This document shows, in pieces, positions 40,772 through 50,082 of a stretch of 64,000 nucleotides of DNA (positions are counted from its first letter, which is position 1; each line of letters opens with the position of its first letter). Origin of the DNA: Arachidicoccus ginsenosidivorans (GTDB lineage Bacteria; Bacteroidota; Bacteroidia; Chitinophagales; Chitinophagaceae); assembly GCF_007971385.1 (NCBI RefSeq), contig NZ_CP042434.1:4836001-4900000 (forward strand), written 5' to 3'. The notes below the pieces were generated by a model. The model was not told where the DNA came from. It searched no databases and was given only the letters and a program-made list of their open reading frames with translations. The translations under genes were made by a program, and so were the position numbers.

Positions 40772-42520
40772 TTAATACAGTGGATTTTGCTTCAATGTAG
40801 GTAGTTTAGAAATCTCTGAGAGGGGCAGCGGCCATAGATACATTGCACGCCTGAAATTATGTTTACGAACATTAAACTCCTTATATGTTACCGATGCTCC
40901 CCGGTCGACTTCCATACCATGCATCATCTGATTGTCAGTGGAGTCGGCGATCATCCAGCGTCTGACATCAAAAAACCGAAATCCTTCGAAGGCTAGTTCA
41001 ACTCTCCTTTCATGGTGGATGACTTGACGCATGTCGTCCTGGGAAAGATTATCCGGTAACTTATAAGGCCGGAGGCCGGCACGTTGACGGATAGCCTCAA
41101 GTGCATCATAGACGGTTTTGTCCGGTCCAACGGCTTCATTTTGCGCCTCAGCATAATTCAGTAAAATCTCCGCATAGCGGATCAGGGGCAAACAGCGTTG
41201 TGCCTCTCCGATCCCATTATTGAGTACACTTGGATCAATCATTTTATTAATATAATAGCCCGTTGAAGTGCCTTTATGTACGGCGTCTCCGCTGGCAGCC
41301 ACAGCAGGAGAAACGCTGGTATTCCAATAGAGCTTGATTGGGGTAGGCTGATTGGCACCGTAAGTGATTCTGAGCGTCGAGTCGTGCATGATGGTATAAT
41401 CCAGTCTGGGATCTCTGTTTTTATAGGGATTTGCCGGATCGTACCCCGAGCCGTTATCGCCGGTCAGCTTGCCATTTGCCATGCCGAAGGCATCCACCAG
41501 TTCCTGATAAGGGAACGGGCCGCCGGAGCCGCCCCTGGAGGGAACGTCCCAGAGCGATTCCAGGTATTTATTACTAGCCATCATATGGGCCAGTATATAC
41601 TCAGTGTTATAGCGCAGCGTAAAAAGTTTCATAAACCCATAACCCGGCTCACTGGGATTCGTTGTAGAGTCTATGTATAGTGAATAGGCATTTAAAGAAA
41701 TGACATCTTTGGCCGCCGCTGCGGCCAGAGCCCATCTATTTGGATCCTGATCAGGATAAGCAACAATAGAATCCATTGCTGGCACATCTTTACCTATGCC
41801 GCCATTATTAAATAAAGGACTGGCCGCATAAAGCAGTAACCTGGATTTAAGTGCCAGTGCGGCGCCTTTGCTGGCCCGGCCATATTCTGAACCTGTTCTT
41901 GTGACTGGTAGATTATTGGCAGCCGAGTCACACTCTGCCAAAATATAATTGACACAACTTTTAAAAGAATTTCTAACTTGTGTCATTGGGTCTTTTGTTG
42001 TATAAATAGAATCCCCGATAAGTGGAACGCCGCCGTAATGTTCCAACAACATAAAATAATACCAACCGCGCAGAAAGTGCGCTTCTGCTCGGGTAGAAGT
42101 TTTTAGCGCGGCAGAAAAAGGGATGACTGGTAAATGCTGTAAATATTGATTGACCGCCCGGATATTGCTATAACAGATCCGCCAGGCATCGTCTGGTACA
42201 ACGGTCGGGTTGACGGTACCTGTGGCAAACTGGACAAAGCCGTTGGAACTTGATGCATTCGGTCCTTCCGCTTCATCTGAGGCAGCGTCTAGTCCGGCTG
42301 CGAAATTGCCGCCACTAAACCTTTTGGGGTCGCTGGCAAAACCAATATTGGCATAGATATTATTCAAAAAGGACATGGCATTGGCACTATCTGAAAAGGT
42401 AGATGCCTCATTGAGACTGGTGGTCGAGGTCTGGTCCAGAAAGCCACTTTTCTGGCAGGCAGAAAAAATAACCAAAATAACGGTTGCCGGAACCACCCAG
42501 GCAATAAAATGTTTTTTCAT
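40772..42520 (-). CDS. RagB/SusD-family lipoprotein (SusD1)
   Basis: 582 residues with a lipoprotein signal (VILVIFSAC). SusD blocks: AHFLRGWYYFMLLEHYGGVPLIG, ALKSRLLLYAASPLFN, LPLIRYAEILLNYAEAQNE and HHERRVELAFEGFRFFDVRRW. It is a paralogue of SusD2 with similar spacing of these blocks. It is the first gene of the operon and has no SusC directly upstream, which is unusual; the nearest SusC genes are downstream. The upstream 650-bp region holds tandem palindromes and one GTGGCGGTAT motif. Confidence 0.94.
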   Translation of the reverse strand: MKKHFIAWVVPATVILVIFSACQKSGFLDQTSTTSLNEASTFSDSANAMSFLNNIYANIGFASDPKRFSGGNFAAGLDAASDEAEGPNASSSNGFVQFATGTVNPTVVPDDAWRICYSNIRAVNQYLQHLPVIPFSAALKTSTRAEAHFLRGWYYFMLLEHYGGVPLIGDSIYTTKDPMTQVRNSFKSCVNYILAECDSAANNLPVTRTGSEYGRASKGAALALKSRLLLYAASPLFNNGGIGKDVPAMDSIVAYPDQDPNRWALAAAAAKDVISLNAYSLYIDSTTNPSEPGYGFMKLFTLRYNTEYILAHMMASNKYLESLWDVPSRGGSGGPFPYQELVDAFGMANGKLTGDNGSGYDPANPYKNRDPRLDYTIMHDSTLRITYGANQPTPIKLYWNTSVSPAVAASGDAVHKGTSTGYYINKMIDPSVLNNGIGEAQRCLPLIRYAEILLNYAEAQNEAVGPDKTVYDALEAIRQRAGLRPYKLPDNLSQDDMRQVIHHERRVELAFEGFRFFDVRRWMIADSTDNQMMHGMEVDRGASVTYKEFNVRKHNFRRAMYLWPLPLSEISKLPTLKQNPLY

Positions 42521-43170
42521 TACAATATTTTTTGGGCCCTTTAATGTTTATGCTTTTTGATCAGTTAGTACTGAATGTTGTCTAATAATTTCTTATAACA
42601 CATGACTGCTTGTTTGTTGATGGCGAATTTTAGTCTACTCATTGTATCAAATTACTCCTGGCGAACAGTTATGCTTTTTTCGCTCGTTGTAATCCCCCGC
42701 TCCTTTTTGGTCGTCCACTTTTGCTATCGCCCTTGTTATCCTCTCCAAAATTTAGTATCCTCATTTGGGCCTACCGCTGTTTTGTAAAGCTTTCAAAAGG
42801 TTTATTTTTGGTGCAGTGTAGACGCCAACTTTAAGACACTTTCAATTCATAATACCGCCACTGTTTTTTAAATCTTTTTTAGCAGTTTATGGATGGTATT
42901 GTGGCTACCTGGAGGCATGCCTTAAAAACATCTTTTGCTGCGCCCCCCGTTTATTAATTGGAACAATAGCCTATCTTACTGCTTATAGGTCGTTTTAAAA
43001 GCCCATGCTCTAAATGGAATTTGGTTGCAATTGATAAACCTTGTAAAGTCCCTATAAGGTTGTCGCAAACGCCCTATAAAGGCGCCACCTAATCGCTAAA
43101 TAAGGGCTACCTTACTTTAATTTGATCATTAGCCTTGCATCGCTGACCTTATTTCTGATCCTTCCCGGAT
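42521..43170. other. Intergenic region upstream of the SusD1 operon
   Basis: 650 bp without a supported gene. It contains ATACCGCCAC at 42852-42861 (GTGGCGGTAT on the minus strand) and two tandem palindromic motifs, CCCTATAAGG at 43050-43059 and CCCTATAAAGGCG at 43072-43084. These are candidate regulatory sites for the operon. Confidence 0.5.
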
Positions 43171-45492
43171 TTATTTTGCCCTCGTTAGCGCTTGTTTTGA
43201 CTTTGTGCTGGAAAATGAATAAGGCAGGTCGCTGGTCTTGACGGCCCTGTTTTTTGCCGGGTGGTCTCCCATTTGAAAAATAAGTTCACCTCCCTTAATA
43301 ATGGTTTTATAATCAATCCAATTAGCGGTAAAAGGTTGGCCATTTAGGGTCGCTGACTGAATATAAATATTTTGATCACTGTTATTTAGGGCTTTAATTA
43401 CAAAAGTTTTCCCTCCTTCCAGGTGCAGGACCGCTTTTGTAAACAAAGGACTGCCAATGATGTATTGACTGGTCCCGGGACATACACTATATAAGCCCAG
43501 TGCACTGAGCACATACCAGGCGGACATCTGCCCCTGGTCTTCATCGCCAGGGTAGCCTTTTGGACTGGCATTATAAAGCGTCTGCATAATACGGCGGACA
43601 TGATACTGCGTTTTCCAGGGCTGACCCGCATAAGTATATAAATAAGCTGTATGCTCAATGGGTTCATTGCCCTGTGCATATTGGCCCATCCTTGCCGTGA
43701 CCATTTCTCGCATTTCATGGATGGTGTCCCTGTAACTCCCCACGTCAATGGAGTCCGGGCTATTAAAGAGTGCATCTAGTTTGGAGACAAATTTTTGCGG
43801 GCCACCCATAAGATCAATCAAACCTTGTACGTCATGGAAAACTGACCAGCTGTAATGCCAGCTATTACCTTCCACAAAAGGACCTCCCCACTGGTAGGGA
43901 TTAAATTGCGGGTCAAATTTTCCAGTACTGTCCTTTCCTTCCATAAAGCCAGAGGCTGGGTTAAAGACATTTTTGTAATTATAAAGCTGGCGGGCAAATA
44001 TATCTTCATAAAACTGATTGCCACTTGCCTTTGCAAGTTGGTAGGCACAAAAATCATCATAACAATATTCCAGAGTCTTGGCCGTAGAACCGACTTCACT
44101 TTTTTTATACGGGACATATCCCAATACAAAATAATCGCCCCACTCCTTTCTGCCAAATCTGCCATCTGGCCGAGAGCCGGTCGCCTCATGAAAATAAGCC
44201 GCCAGCGCGCTATCCGGATCAAAGCTATGAATACCCTTAATCCATGCATCCGCCAAAACAGAAATGGCATGATTGCCAATCATAACGCCGCCGGTCTCAG
44301 CCGGGAAAGACCAGGAAGGTAGCCAGCCACACTCTTTTTGTACGGCAAGGATCGCCTTCATATAGCGCGCCTGCATCCTGGGCTGTAACAGGTTATATAA
44401 AGGGAATTTAGCTCTAAAAGTATCCCAATAACCGTCGTCGGTATAAAAATAACCGTTGTGTATTTTTGCGTCATTGGGACTGTAATAATATGGTTTACCT
44501 GTACTGTCTCTGTCATAGAACTTGCAGGGAAAAAGACTGGACCGGTATAGGCAGCTGTAAAAAGTCTGCTGGTCGCTTTTAGACAGACCTTCCACCTGAA
44601 TCTGCCCCAGTTTCTTATTCCAGGTCTGATGTGCTCGGCTGTGCACCTGATCAAAGGATTTTGTGCCCAGTTCCTGCAAAAGATTGCGCTTGGCTTGTGC
44701 TAAACTAATATAGGAGGAGGCTACTTTAACTTCTACAGTAGTGCCAGGTTTAAATTGCAAATAAATGCCTTTTTTGTTGCCGGAGACCTGCGTGCTATCT
44801 GCTGAGACCGTATTTGCCTGGCCGTCCCAGCTGCCATAGCTTAGCAGTGGCTGACTGAACCTTAAAATAAGATGGTTTTTAAAATTGCCCGGTATAAAAA
44901 TGCCGTTATGAACATACCCTGTAACGGTTTTATGCTGTGCATCTATTTGAAACTGACTGTAGCCTGTATATCCGTCCAGTAATAAGTAGGCAGGTGCATT
45001 TTTGGGAAATTGAAACCGAAATATGGCCCCTCTCTCACTGGGCGTAATCTGGGTTTGAATGCCATTATCAAATCGTACCTGATAATAGTCCGGGCCAGCC
45101 TTTTCATTACGGTGATCAAACGGGCTGGCACGCTTGTCTTCATTAACGACCAGATTGCCAGTAAGGGGCATCAGGCTATATACGCCGTAATCATTCATCC
45201 AGGGGCTACACTGATGTGTCTGGCCAAAACCTCTGATGGCACTGTCCTGATAGCAGTATTTCCAGCCATTGCCGTTTTTGCCTGTTTGAGGAGACCAGAA
45301 ATGTTCCCCAAAAGGAAGGGCAATGGCCGGATACGTATTGCCATAGGAATACCCGGGCGTAGAGGCTGTTCCTTGTAGGGTATTGACATAGGAGACCAAA
45401 TCTTTAACCGGTGAGGCGTTTTGTGCCGCTGCGGCTAGTGACCCCAGTGCCGTCAACATCAGAATTGTCTTTTTTTTGAACCATCCCAGCAT
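43171..45492 (-). CDS. GH92 exo-alpha-mannosidase, secreted
   Basis: 773 residues with signal peptide MLGWFKKKTILMLTALGSLAAAAQ. Family blocks: YGNTYPAIALPFGEHFW, TDDGYWDTFRAKFPLYNL, AQGNEPIEHTAYLYTYAG with the Glu of the NEP motif, and GDEDQGQMSAWYVLSALGLYSV with the acidic pair. This is the canonical form, predicted to be a calcium-dependent exo-alpha-mannosidase. It starts 113 bp downstream of the ECF sigma factor gene and is followed by the 650-bp gap before SusD1, so it may be co-transcribed with the sigma factor. Confidence 0.95.
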   Translation of the reverse strand: MLGWFKKKTILMLTALGSLAAAAQNASPVKDLVSYVNTLQGTASTPGYSYGNTYPAIALPFGEHFWSPQTGKNGNGWKYCYQDSAIRGFGQTHQCSPWMNDYGVYSLMPLTGNLVVNEDKRASPFDHRNEKAGPDYYQVRFDNGIQTQITPSERGAIFRFQFPKNAPAYLLLDGYTGYSQFQIDAQHKTVTGYVHNGIFIPGNFKNHLILRFSQPLLSYGSWDGQANTVSADSTQVSGNKKGIYLQFKPGTTVEVKVASSYISLAQAKRNLLQELGTKSFDQVHSRAHQTWNKKLGQIQVEGLSKSDQQTFYSCLYRSSLFPCKFYDRDSTGKPYYYSPNDAKIHNGYFYTDDGYWDTFRAKFPLYNLLQPRMQARYMKAILAVQKECGWLPSWSFPAETGGVMIGNHAISVLADAWIKGIHSFDPDSALAAYFHEATGSRPDGRFGRKEWGDYFVLGYVPYKKSEVGSTAKTLEYCYDDFCAYQLAKASGNQFYEDIFARQLYNYKNVFNPASGFMEGKDSTGKFDPQFNPYQWGGPFVEGNSWHYSWSVFHDVQGLIDLMGGPQKFVSKLDALFNSPDSIDVGSYRDTIHEMREMVTARMGQYAQGNEPIEHTAYLYTYAGQPWKTQYHVRRIMQTLYNASPKGYPGDEDQGQMSAWYVLSALGLYSVCPGTSQYIIGSPLFTKAVLHLEGGKTFVIKALNNSDQNIYIQSATLNGQPFTANWIDYKTIIKGGELIFQMGDHPAKNRAVKTSDLPYSFSSTKSKQALTRAK

Positions 45493-45605
45493 AAATAATG
45501 TCTTTGAAAATAGTCAGAAAATTTAAAAAAGGTTGTAATTAGGAATTTTAAAAAGTAATTTTTAAAGTTGCAGCCTGATCGTTACACTGATAGAAATGCG
45601 AATTG

Positions 45606-46166
45606 TTAAGCCAGCATTTCCTTGTAGTTTAGTTTTAGCCTTAGGATTTTAAGCGCTTTTACAATGTGCTTTTCTACGGTAGAGGTTGAAATATGCAATT
45701 CTTTGGAGATAGCTTTATGTGAATAATCTCCTTCTCTGCTTAATAAAAAGACTTGCTTACATTTTTTGGGTAAACCATTGATGGCTACATAAAGATGGTT
45801 GTTTAACTCTTTCGTTTCAAGTTGATTGGAAAAAACGTTTTCGCGGGAGGATCTATGATAGATATCCTGGTGACAATGTTGGTGAATCAACGCATCTCTT
45901 TTGCTGTTGATTACTTTATAACGTAGTGTTTGATATAAGTATGCCTTGAACGAAAATTTAATATCAATTTTATCCGCCTTTTGGTAAAGAGATACAAAGA
46001 TATCCTGCACCAGATCTTTGGACAGTGCCTGAGCGTCGGTGAGACGATAGGCCTCATTTAATAAACAAGACCAGTACCTTTTATAGATTTGTTCAAAGGC
46101 TGTCTTATCGCCCCCTTTGAATTTTTCAAAGAGTTCAATATCCGAAAAAAAGTGAATGGTATTCAT
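45606..46166 (-). CDS. ECF-type RNA polymerase sigma factor
   Basis: A 186-residue sigma-70-family factor of the Bacteroidota type. Region 2 is at about 10-90 (DKTAFEQIYKRYWSCLLNEAY, LVQDIFVSLYQKAD). Region 4 at about 125-180 holds the HTH (LPKKCKQVFLLSREGDYSHKAISKELHISTSTVEKHIVKALKIL). Such factors usually pair with a FecR anti-sigma gene and an STN-bearing SusC; neither was found within the window. The GH92 gene is directly downstream on the same strand, so it may control that gene or the rest of the locus. Input signal unknown. Confidence 0.93.
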   Translation of the reverse strand: MNTIHFFSDIELFEKFKGGDKTAFEQIYKRYWSCLLNEAYRLTDAQALSKDLVQDIFVSLYQKADKIDIKFSFKAYLYQTLRYKVINSKRDALIHQHCHQDIYHRSSRENVFSNQLETKELNNHLYVAINGLPKKCKQVFLLSREGDYSHKAISKELHISTSTVEKHIVKALKILRLKLNYKEMLA

Positions 46167-47072
46167 AACAAAAAATTTTTTGAGAAGATTGAATGGAAGA
46201 AAACCAAAACCTGTTTATAAATTAAAAAACAAAGTTGTGTTGGGGTCGAATACTTATTATATGATTAAAAATGAATATATAGTAATTGTTAATATTTTAT
46301 CTTAATAATGTTCATTTTCGCTAACTGCTGTTATTCTGGTACAATATTAAGACATATAAATCGATTTAGCAAAATATATTTTAATCTTTTTTTGTGGTAA
46401 TTCCAAATATTCGTTAATCTATTTTATCATATTATGCTTTTTTAAATAGATACAGAAATAACAACCAAATGGCTGTAGAGGGTTGGGAATTGCGTGTGTT
46501 GAATTTTTATTTTTTTATTTTTTGGTAATTGACACCGTAAAATTATGGGGCTTACTTTGCTTAAAGCTGCCTGCTGGAAGATCCGGTCAATTTGCTAATG
46601 GGAAAGCTGAGAAGAATTTTTTATTTAGCGCATGGATGCTTTTTTGGATCAGCAGTTAGTCAATACTATAATTTAAAGGCACAAACACTGTAAGGCTGAA
46701 GCTGTATTGCGGGTAGCCAGTAATTTAGTCAGGAATTTACCAAGGAATTTACGCAAAGGGAAAATTAGAACTTTATCCAAAAAAATGGCGGCAAAGCCTA
46801 TGCAATGTGTCAAAAGGGAGGCGTAGGATATGCGGCCCCACTTAAATTCATTATGTGTAGGCGGGTAAACTTTGCCGCCAATTAAAACCAGCACCGCCTT
46901 GACTTTTAGGATAATTCAGATAACAAAAAATATTCATTAAAATAAACAACTCGTAAAGCAAAGTGACCAAACCATCAATAAAACCTCTGGTGAAACTATT
47001 GCTACCGCGAGCCGATTTTTAAAAAATCCAAAATAAACCAAAAACATTTAGTCATCTTAAATCCCAATAGAA
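46167..47072. other. 906-bp divergent intergenic region before the T9SS protein gene
   Basis: No convincing gene; a 73-codon minus-strand frame at 46673-46894 has no known domain. A promoter-like pair, TTG at 46529-46531 and TTACTTTG at 46552-46559, faces the plus strand with 20-nt spacing but lies about 510 bp before the next start. An inverted repeat GGCGGCAAAG (46787-46796) / CTTTGCCGCC (46870-46879) lies between them. This could be a long leader or a small RNA. Confidence 0.45.
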
Positions 47073-50033
47073 ATGAAGCGATTAACCCTGCTTATCCTTT
47101 TGTGCCTGGCTGGCAGTTCCACCCTTTTGGCCAATCTGACCCAAAGCCACTGGCGCTGGCATAACAATGATGGTGATCAGGCCACGGCCACCTGGAAAGC
47201 CGATCAGGACGGCGCCATTACCATATCAGATTATAAGGCCATAAGGCTGCGTTTGGCCGTCTACAACAATACGGGGGATCCAAAGACACTTAATCACCAG
47301 TTGCAATATGCCACCTCTACTAGTGGTCCCTGGATGAGCTTAACGGAGGCCTCTGACATTAATGCTTTTAATCTGGGTGGAGACAATACTTTGATTGGGC
47401 AGGGAGATGCGACGACCGAGCAGTTAACAGGTGGCGATGCCAGTATTAGTTTTGTTCCGGGCATTGTTATTACCCGGCAAGATCAAACAACGGACACCCT
47501 GCAAAATAATACCAGGACGGAATATGAATGGTGTATAAAACCAACGGCTAATATACGGCCCAATACGACTTATTATTTTAGAAGTAATGCCGGAGATCAA
47601 AATACGCCTTTGCCTTCCATTATTACAACAGCCGATCATTTTGAGTCGGCGCCGGCGACTATTTTCCCAAATGGCGGATTTGAAAGTGATCTGACCGGTT
47701 GGAGCACACTGGCAGATAATGGTAGTGTAGCTGGTTTTGAGGTGAATCAGACCGAAAATCAGTTCCATAGTGGCAGTAAAGCGTTGAAAGTAGCCGTTAC
47801 CAGCAGTGGACCGGCAAATTCCGTTACCCTGACCAGCTCCGCTGTTAATTTACCGGATACGGGTGTTTATTTGCTGCGTTTTTGGGCCATCAGCGAAACC
47901 CGTAATGCATTGCTTGATATCGAGCTTGGCGCAGACGGCCCCAATAATCATTGCCATTACCAGATCTATGACCGTTTTGATAAAAGTGGCAACGGCTGGC
48001 AAATGTATCAATATGCTTTTAGGGTAACTGATCTAACTGCGCCCATTTCCCTTAAAATGCATTTTAATAGTAATGCGACTTACTATTTAGATGATATTGA
48101 AATCATTAACCGGCAAACCAATCCGAATCTTGATGTTCGTGAGCAGTATAATTGGCAAAATAACTTTAAGGAAAGTTATGGCTGGCTCTCTGGTGATAAT
48201 AATAATCCGGTGTTACTGCCAGATGGAACCATAGCCTGGGTGTACAATGATTCTTTTATGGGAAATGTTGATCCGAACACCAATGTATTGAGTTCAGGTC
48301 ACATTATCAACAACCTGATAGTAAGGCAACAGGGTAATGAACTTAGTTCTGTGTATAGCGGTGCAGCACCGAATGCAGCTTCGCTTTTCAATCCGGGTAA
48401 CGGTAATATTTTCTGGCAAAGTGGTGGTATCATTGAAAACAATCAACTCAAAGTATTGCTCATTGAAATCAGCGGCGGCAATTACACCGGCAATAGTTGG
48501 GTAGGCTCGCTATCGTTGCCAGATCTACATGTACTGGGCTTGACTAAATTACCGGCCACTATCCCGATAAGCCCTAATTGTATAATGGCGGACGGCGATT
48601 ATGATTATCTGTATTTTGGCAAATCAAGCGGAACCTTTGACATGCATACCATTGTAGCCAGGGTTCCAGCCGGGCAGTTTGATTCGCAGACACCCTGGCA
48701 GTATTATCAGCCGGATGGCAGCTGGTCCACTGATTACGAAAATGCCAAAGAGATCCTGGATGGGGTCCCTGCTGGCAATGTTCTAAAACTAGGGGAAAAT
48801 AATTATGTCATGAGTGGTGTGCCACACCTTTCCAATGAAATCGCAGCCTGGTTTGCGCCCACTCCCTATGGCCCCTGGGACCATAAAACTGTGATCTATA
48901 ATATACCTGGTCAGGAAGGAATTCTGGCCTATGAAGGCCATCTAAATCCTGTTAGCCAGGATGGTTACTATAGCTTCACTTATTCCGTTTATCCTTTTGT
49001 AACAGAAACAGATGGAAGTTCCGGCTCTGTTGCCATGCAGATGGCGGTTAAATCAACCTATTTGCCCATTTACGCAAGGGCAAAATTACTGGATCTTTCC
49101 CCCTATTCAGGTAAAAAGTCAGCTGACTCCTTGTTTAGCTTTACAGCTGATAAACAGGGGGCAGCCATTGAACTTAACTGGTCAGCGGCACATACCACCG
49201 ATGATCATTATCAGGTGGAGCGTAGCCAGGACGGGGCAAACTGGACTGCGCTTACCAGTGTGGATGGTGCGGATTCGGTTAACCAGGGGACTTACATGGC
49301 CATAGATGCCACGCCCGTTACTGGCCTGAATTATTACCGGATTGCTATTTACAATATGGATCACCAGTTAAGTTACTCTAAAACCCTGCAAGTAAATACT
49401 GAAGATGCTTTAAGCGTGGGACTGACCCGGTTTACTGCCATCAGGGAAAACAGCGGAGGTGGAGCTGGCGTTCGGCTCAATTGGACCACCGCTACGCAGG
49501 AGGATATTAATCATGCCGGTTTTACCGTAGAGCGCAGCCGGGACAATAAAAGCTTCTACCCTATTGCAGAGATTAAAAGTAATGGGTTAACAACTGGTGA
49601 AAGTCACTATAGCTATTTTGATCAGCGCCCGCTTGCTGGCATCAATTATTACCGCCTGCGTTACGGCTCAGGTAGCAGCCTTAAAATTTCTGAAGTTCGC
49701 AGCGTTGTCATTAATACAGGTATGGATCATTACTTGAAAGTCTTTCCTAATCCAACAAAAGGCCAGATCAGTTTTAGCTTTATAGATCCTGAAGGTGCTT
49801 TAAAAAGTAGCGGCTCAAATAGCGATGCAAATAGTGATGCGAATGGCGCAACTTTAACCGGAACGATTCAGGTACAACTAATTAATATGTCTGGCAAGGT
49901 CATTTTAAAGCAATCCTTCAACGCACGCCAGGATGGACATTATGTACTGAAAAGTCGGCCTGCAGCTGGAATATATCTGTTACAGGTGAGGACAAGCAGA
50001 TCAAAGCAAAGTGCAAAAGTGATCGTTAAGTAA
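47073..50033 (+). CDS. T9SS-secreted multidomain protein: CBM-like, DUF5005-like propeller, sorting domain
   Basis: 986 residues with a signal peptide (MKRLTLLILLCLAGSS). Order: an N-terminal beta domain at about 25-190, a jelly-roll carbohydrate-binding-like domain at about 195-345 (FPNGGFESDLTGWST, YYLDDIEIINR), a five-bladed-propeller-like domain at about 350-690 (NNNPVLLPDGTIAWVYNDSF, TPYGPWDHKTVIYNI), two fibronectin-like repeats (about 690-880, ELNWSAAHTTDDHYQVERS) and a type IX sorting domain (YLKVFPNPTKGQISFSF to the end, KVIVK). It would be exported by the type IX system and attached to or released from the surface. The propeller resembles that of the gene at 29009. Enzyme activity is not shown. 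Confidence 0.82.
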   Translation: MKRLTLLILLCLAGSSTLLANLTQSHWRWHNNDGDQATATWKADQDGAITISDYKAIRLRLAVYNNTGDPKTLNHQLQYATSTSGPWMSLTEASDINAFNLGGDNTLIGQGDATTEQLTGGDASISFVPGIVITRQDQTTDTLQNNTRTEYEWCIKPTANIRPNTTYYFRSNAGDQNTPLPSIITTADHFESAPATIFPNGGFESDLTGWSTLADNGSVAGFEVNQTENQFHSGSKALKVAVTSSGPANSVTLTSSAVNLPDTGVYLLRFWAISETRNALLDIELGADGPNNHCHYQIYDRFDKSGNGWQMYQYAFRVTDLTAPISLKMHFNSNATYYLDDIEIINRQTNPNLDVREQYNWQNNFKESYGWLSGDNNNPVLLPDGTIAWVYNDSFMGNVDPNTNVLSSGHIINNLIVRQQGNELSSVYSGAAPNAASLFNPGNGNIFWQSGGIIENNQLKVLLIEISGGNYTGNSWVGSLSLPDLHVLGLTKLPATIPISPNCIMADGDYDYLYFGKSSGTFDMHTIVARVPAGQFDSQTPWQYYQPDGSWSTDYENAKEILDGVPAGNVLKLGENNYVMSGVPHLSNEIAAWFAPTPYGPWDHKTVIYNIPGQEGILAYEGHLNPVSQDGYYSFTYSVYPFVTETDGSSGSVAMQMAVKSTYLPIYARAKLLDLSPYSGKKSADSLFSFTADKQGAAIELNWSAAHTTDDHYQVERSQDGANWTALTSVDGADSVNQGTYMAIDATPVTGLNYYRIAIYNMDHQLSYSKTLQVNTEDALSVGLTRFTAIRENSGGGAGVRLNWTTATQEDINHAGFTVERSRDNKSFYPIAEIKSNGLTTGESHYSYFDQRPLAGINYYRLRYGSGSSLKISEVRSVVINTGMDHYLKVFPNPTKGQISFSFIDPEGALKSSGSNSDANSDANGATLTGTIQVQLINMSGKVILKQSFNARQDGHYVLKSRPAAGIYLLQVRTSRSKQSAKVIVK

Positions 50034-50082
50034 TAAAATTAATTCTCCTTAAATCATGCAGTAGCAATAATAATGGGCGCCT

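Noticed and set aside
46673-46894. 73-codon minus-strand frame upstream of the T9SS gene
   Set aside because: Covers an inverted repeat and shows no family resemblance.
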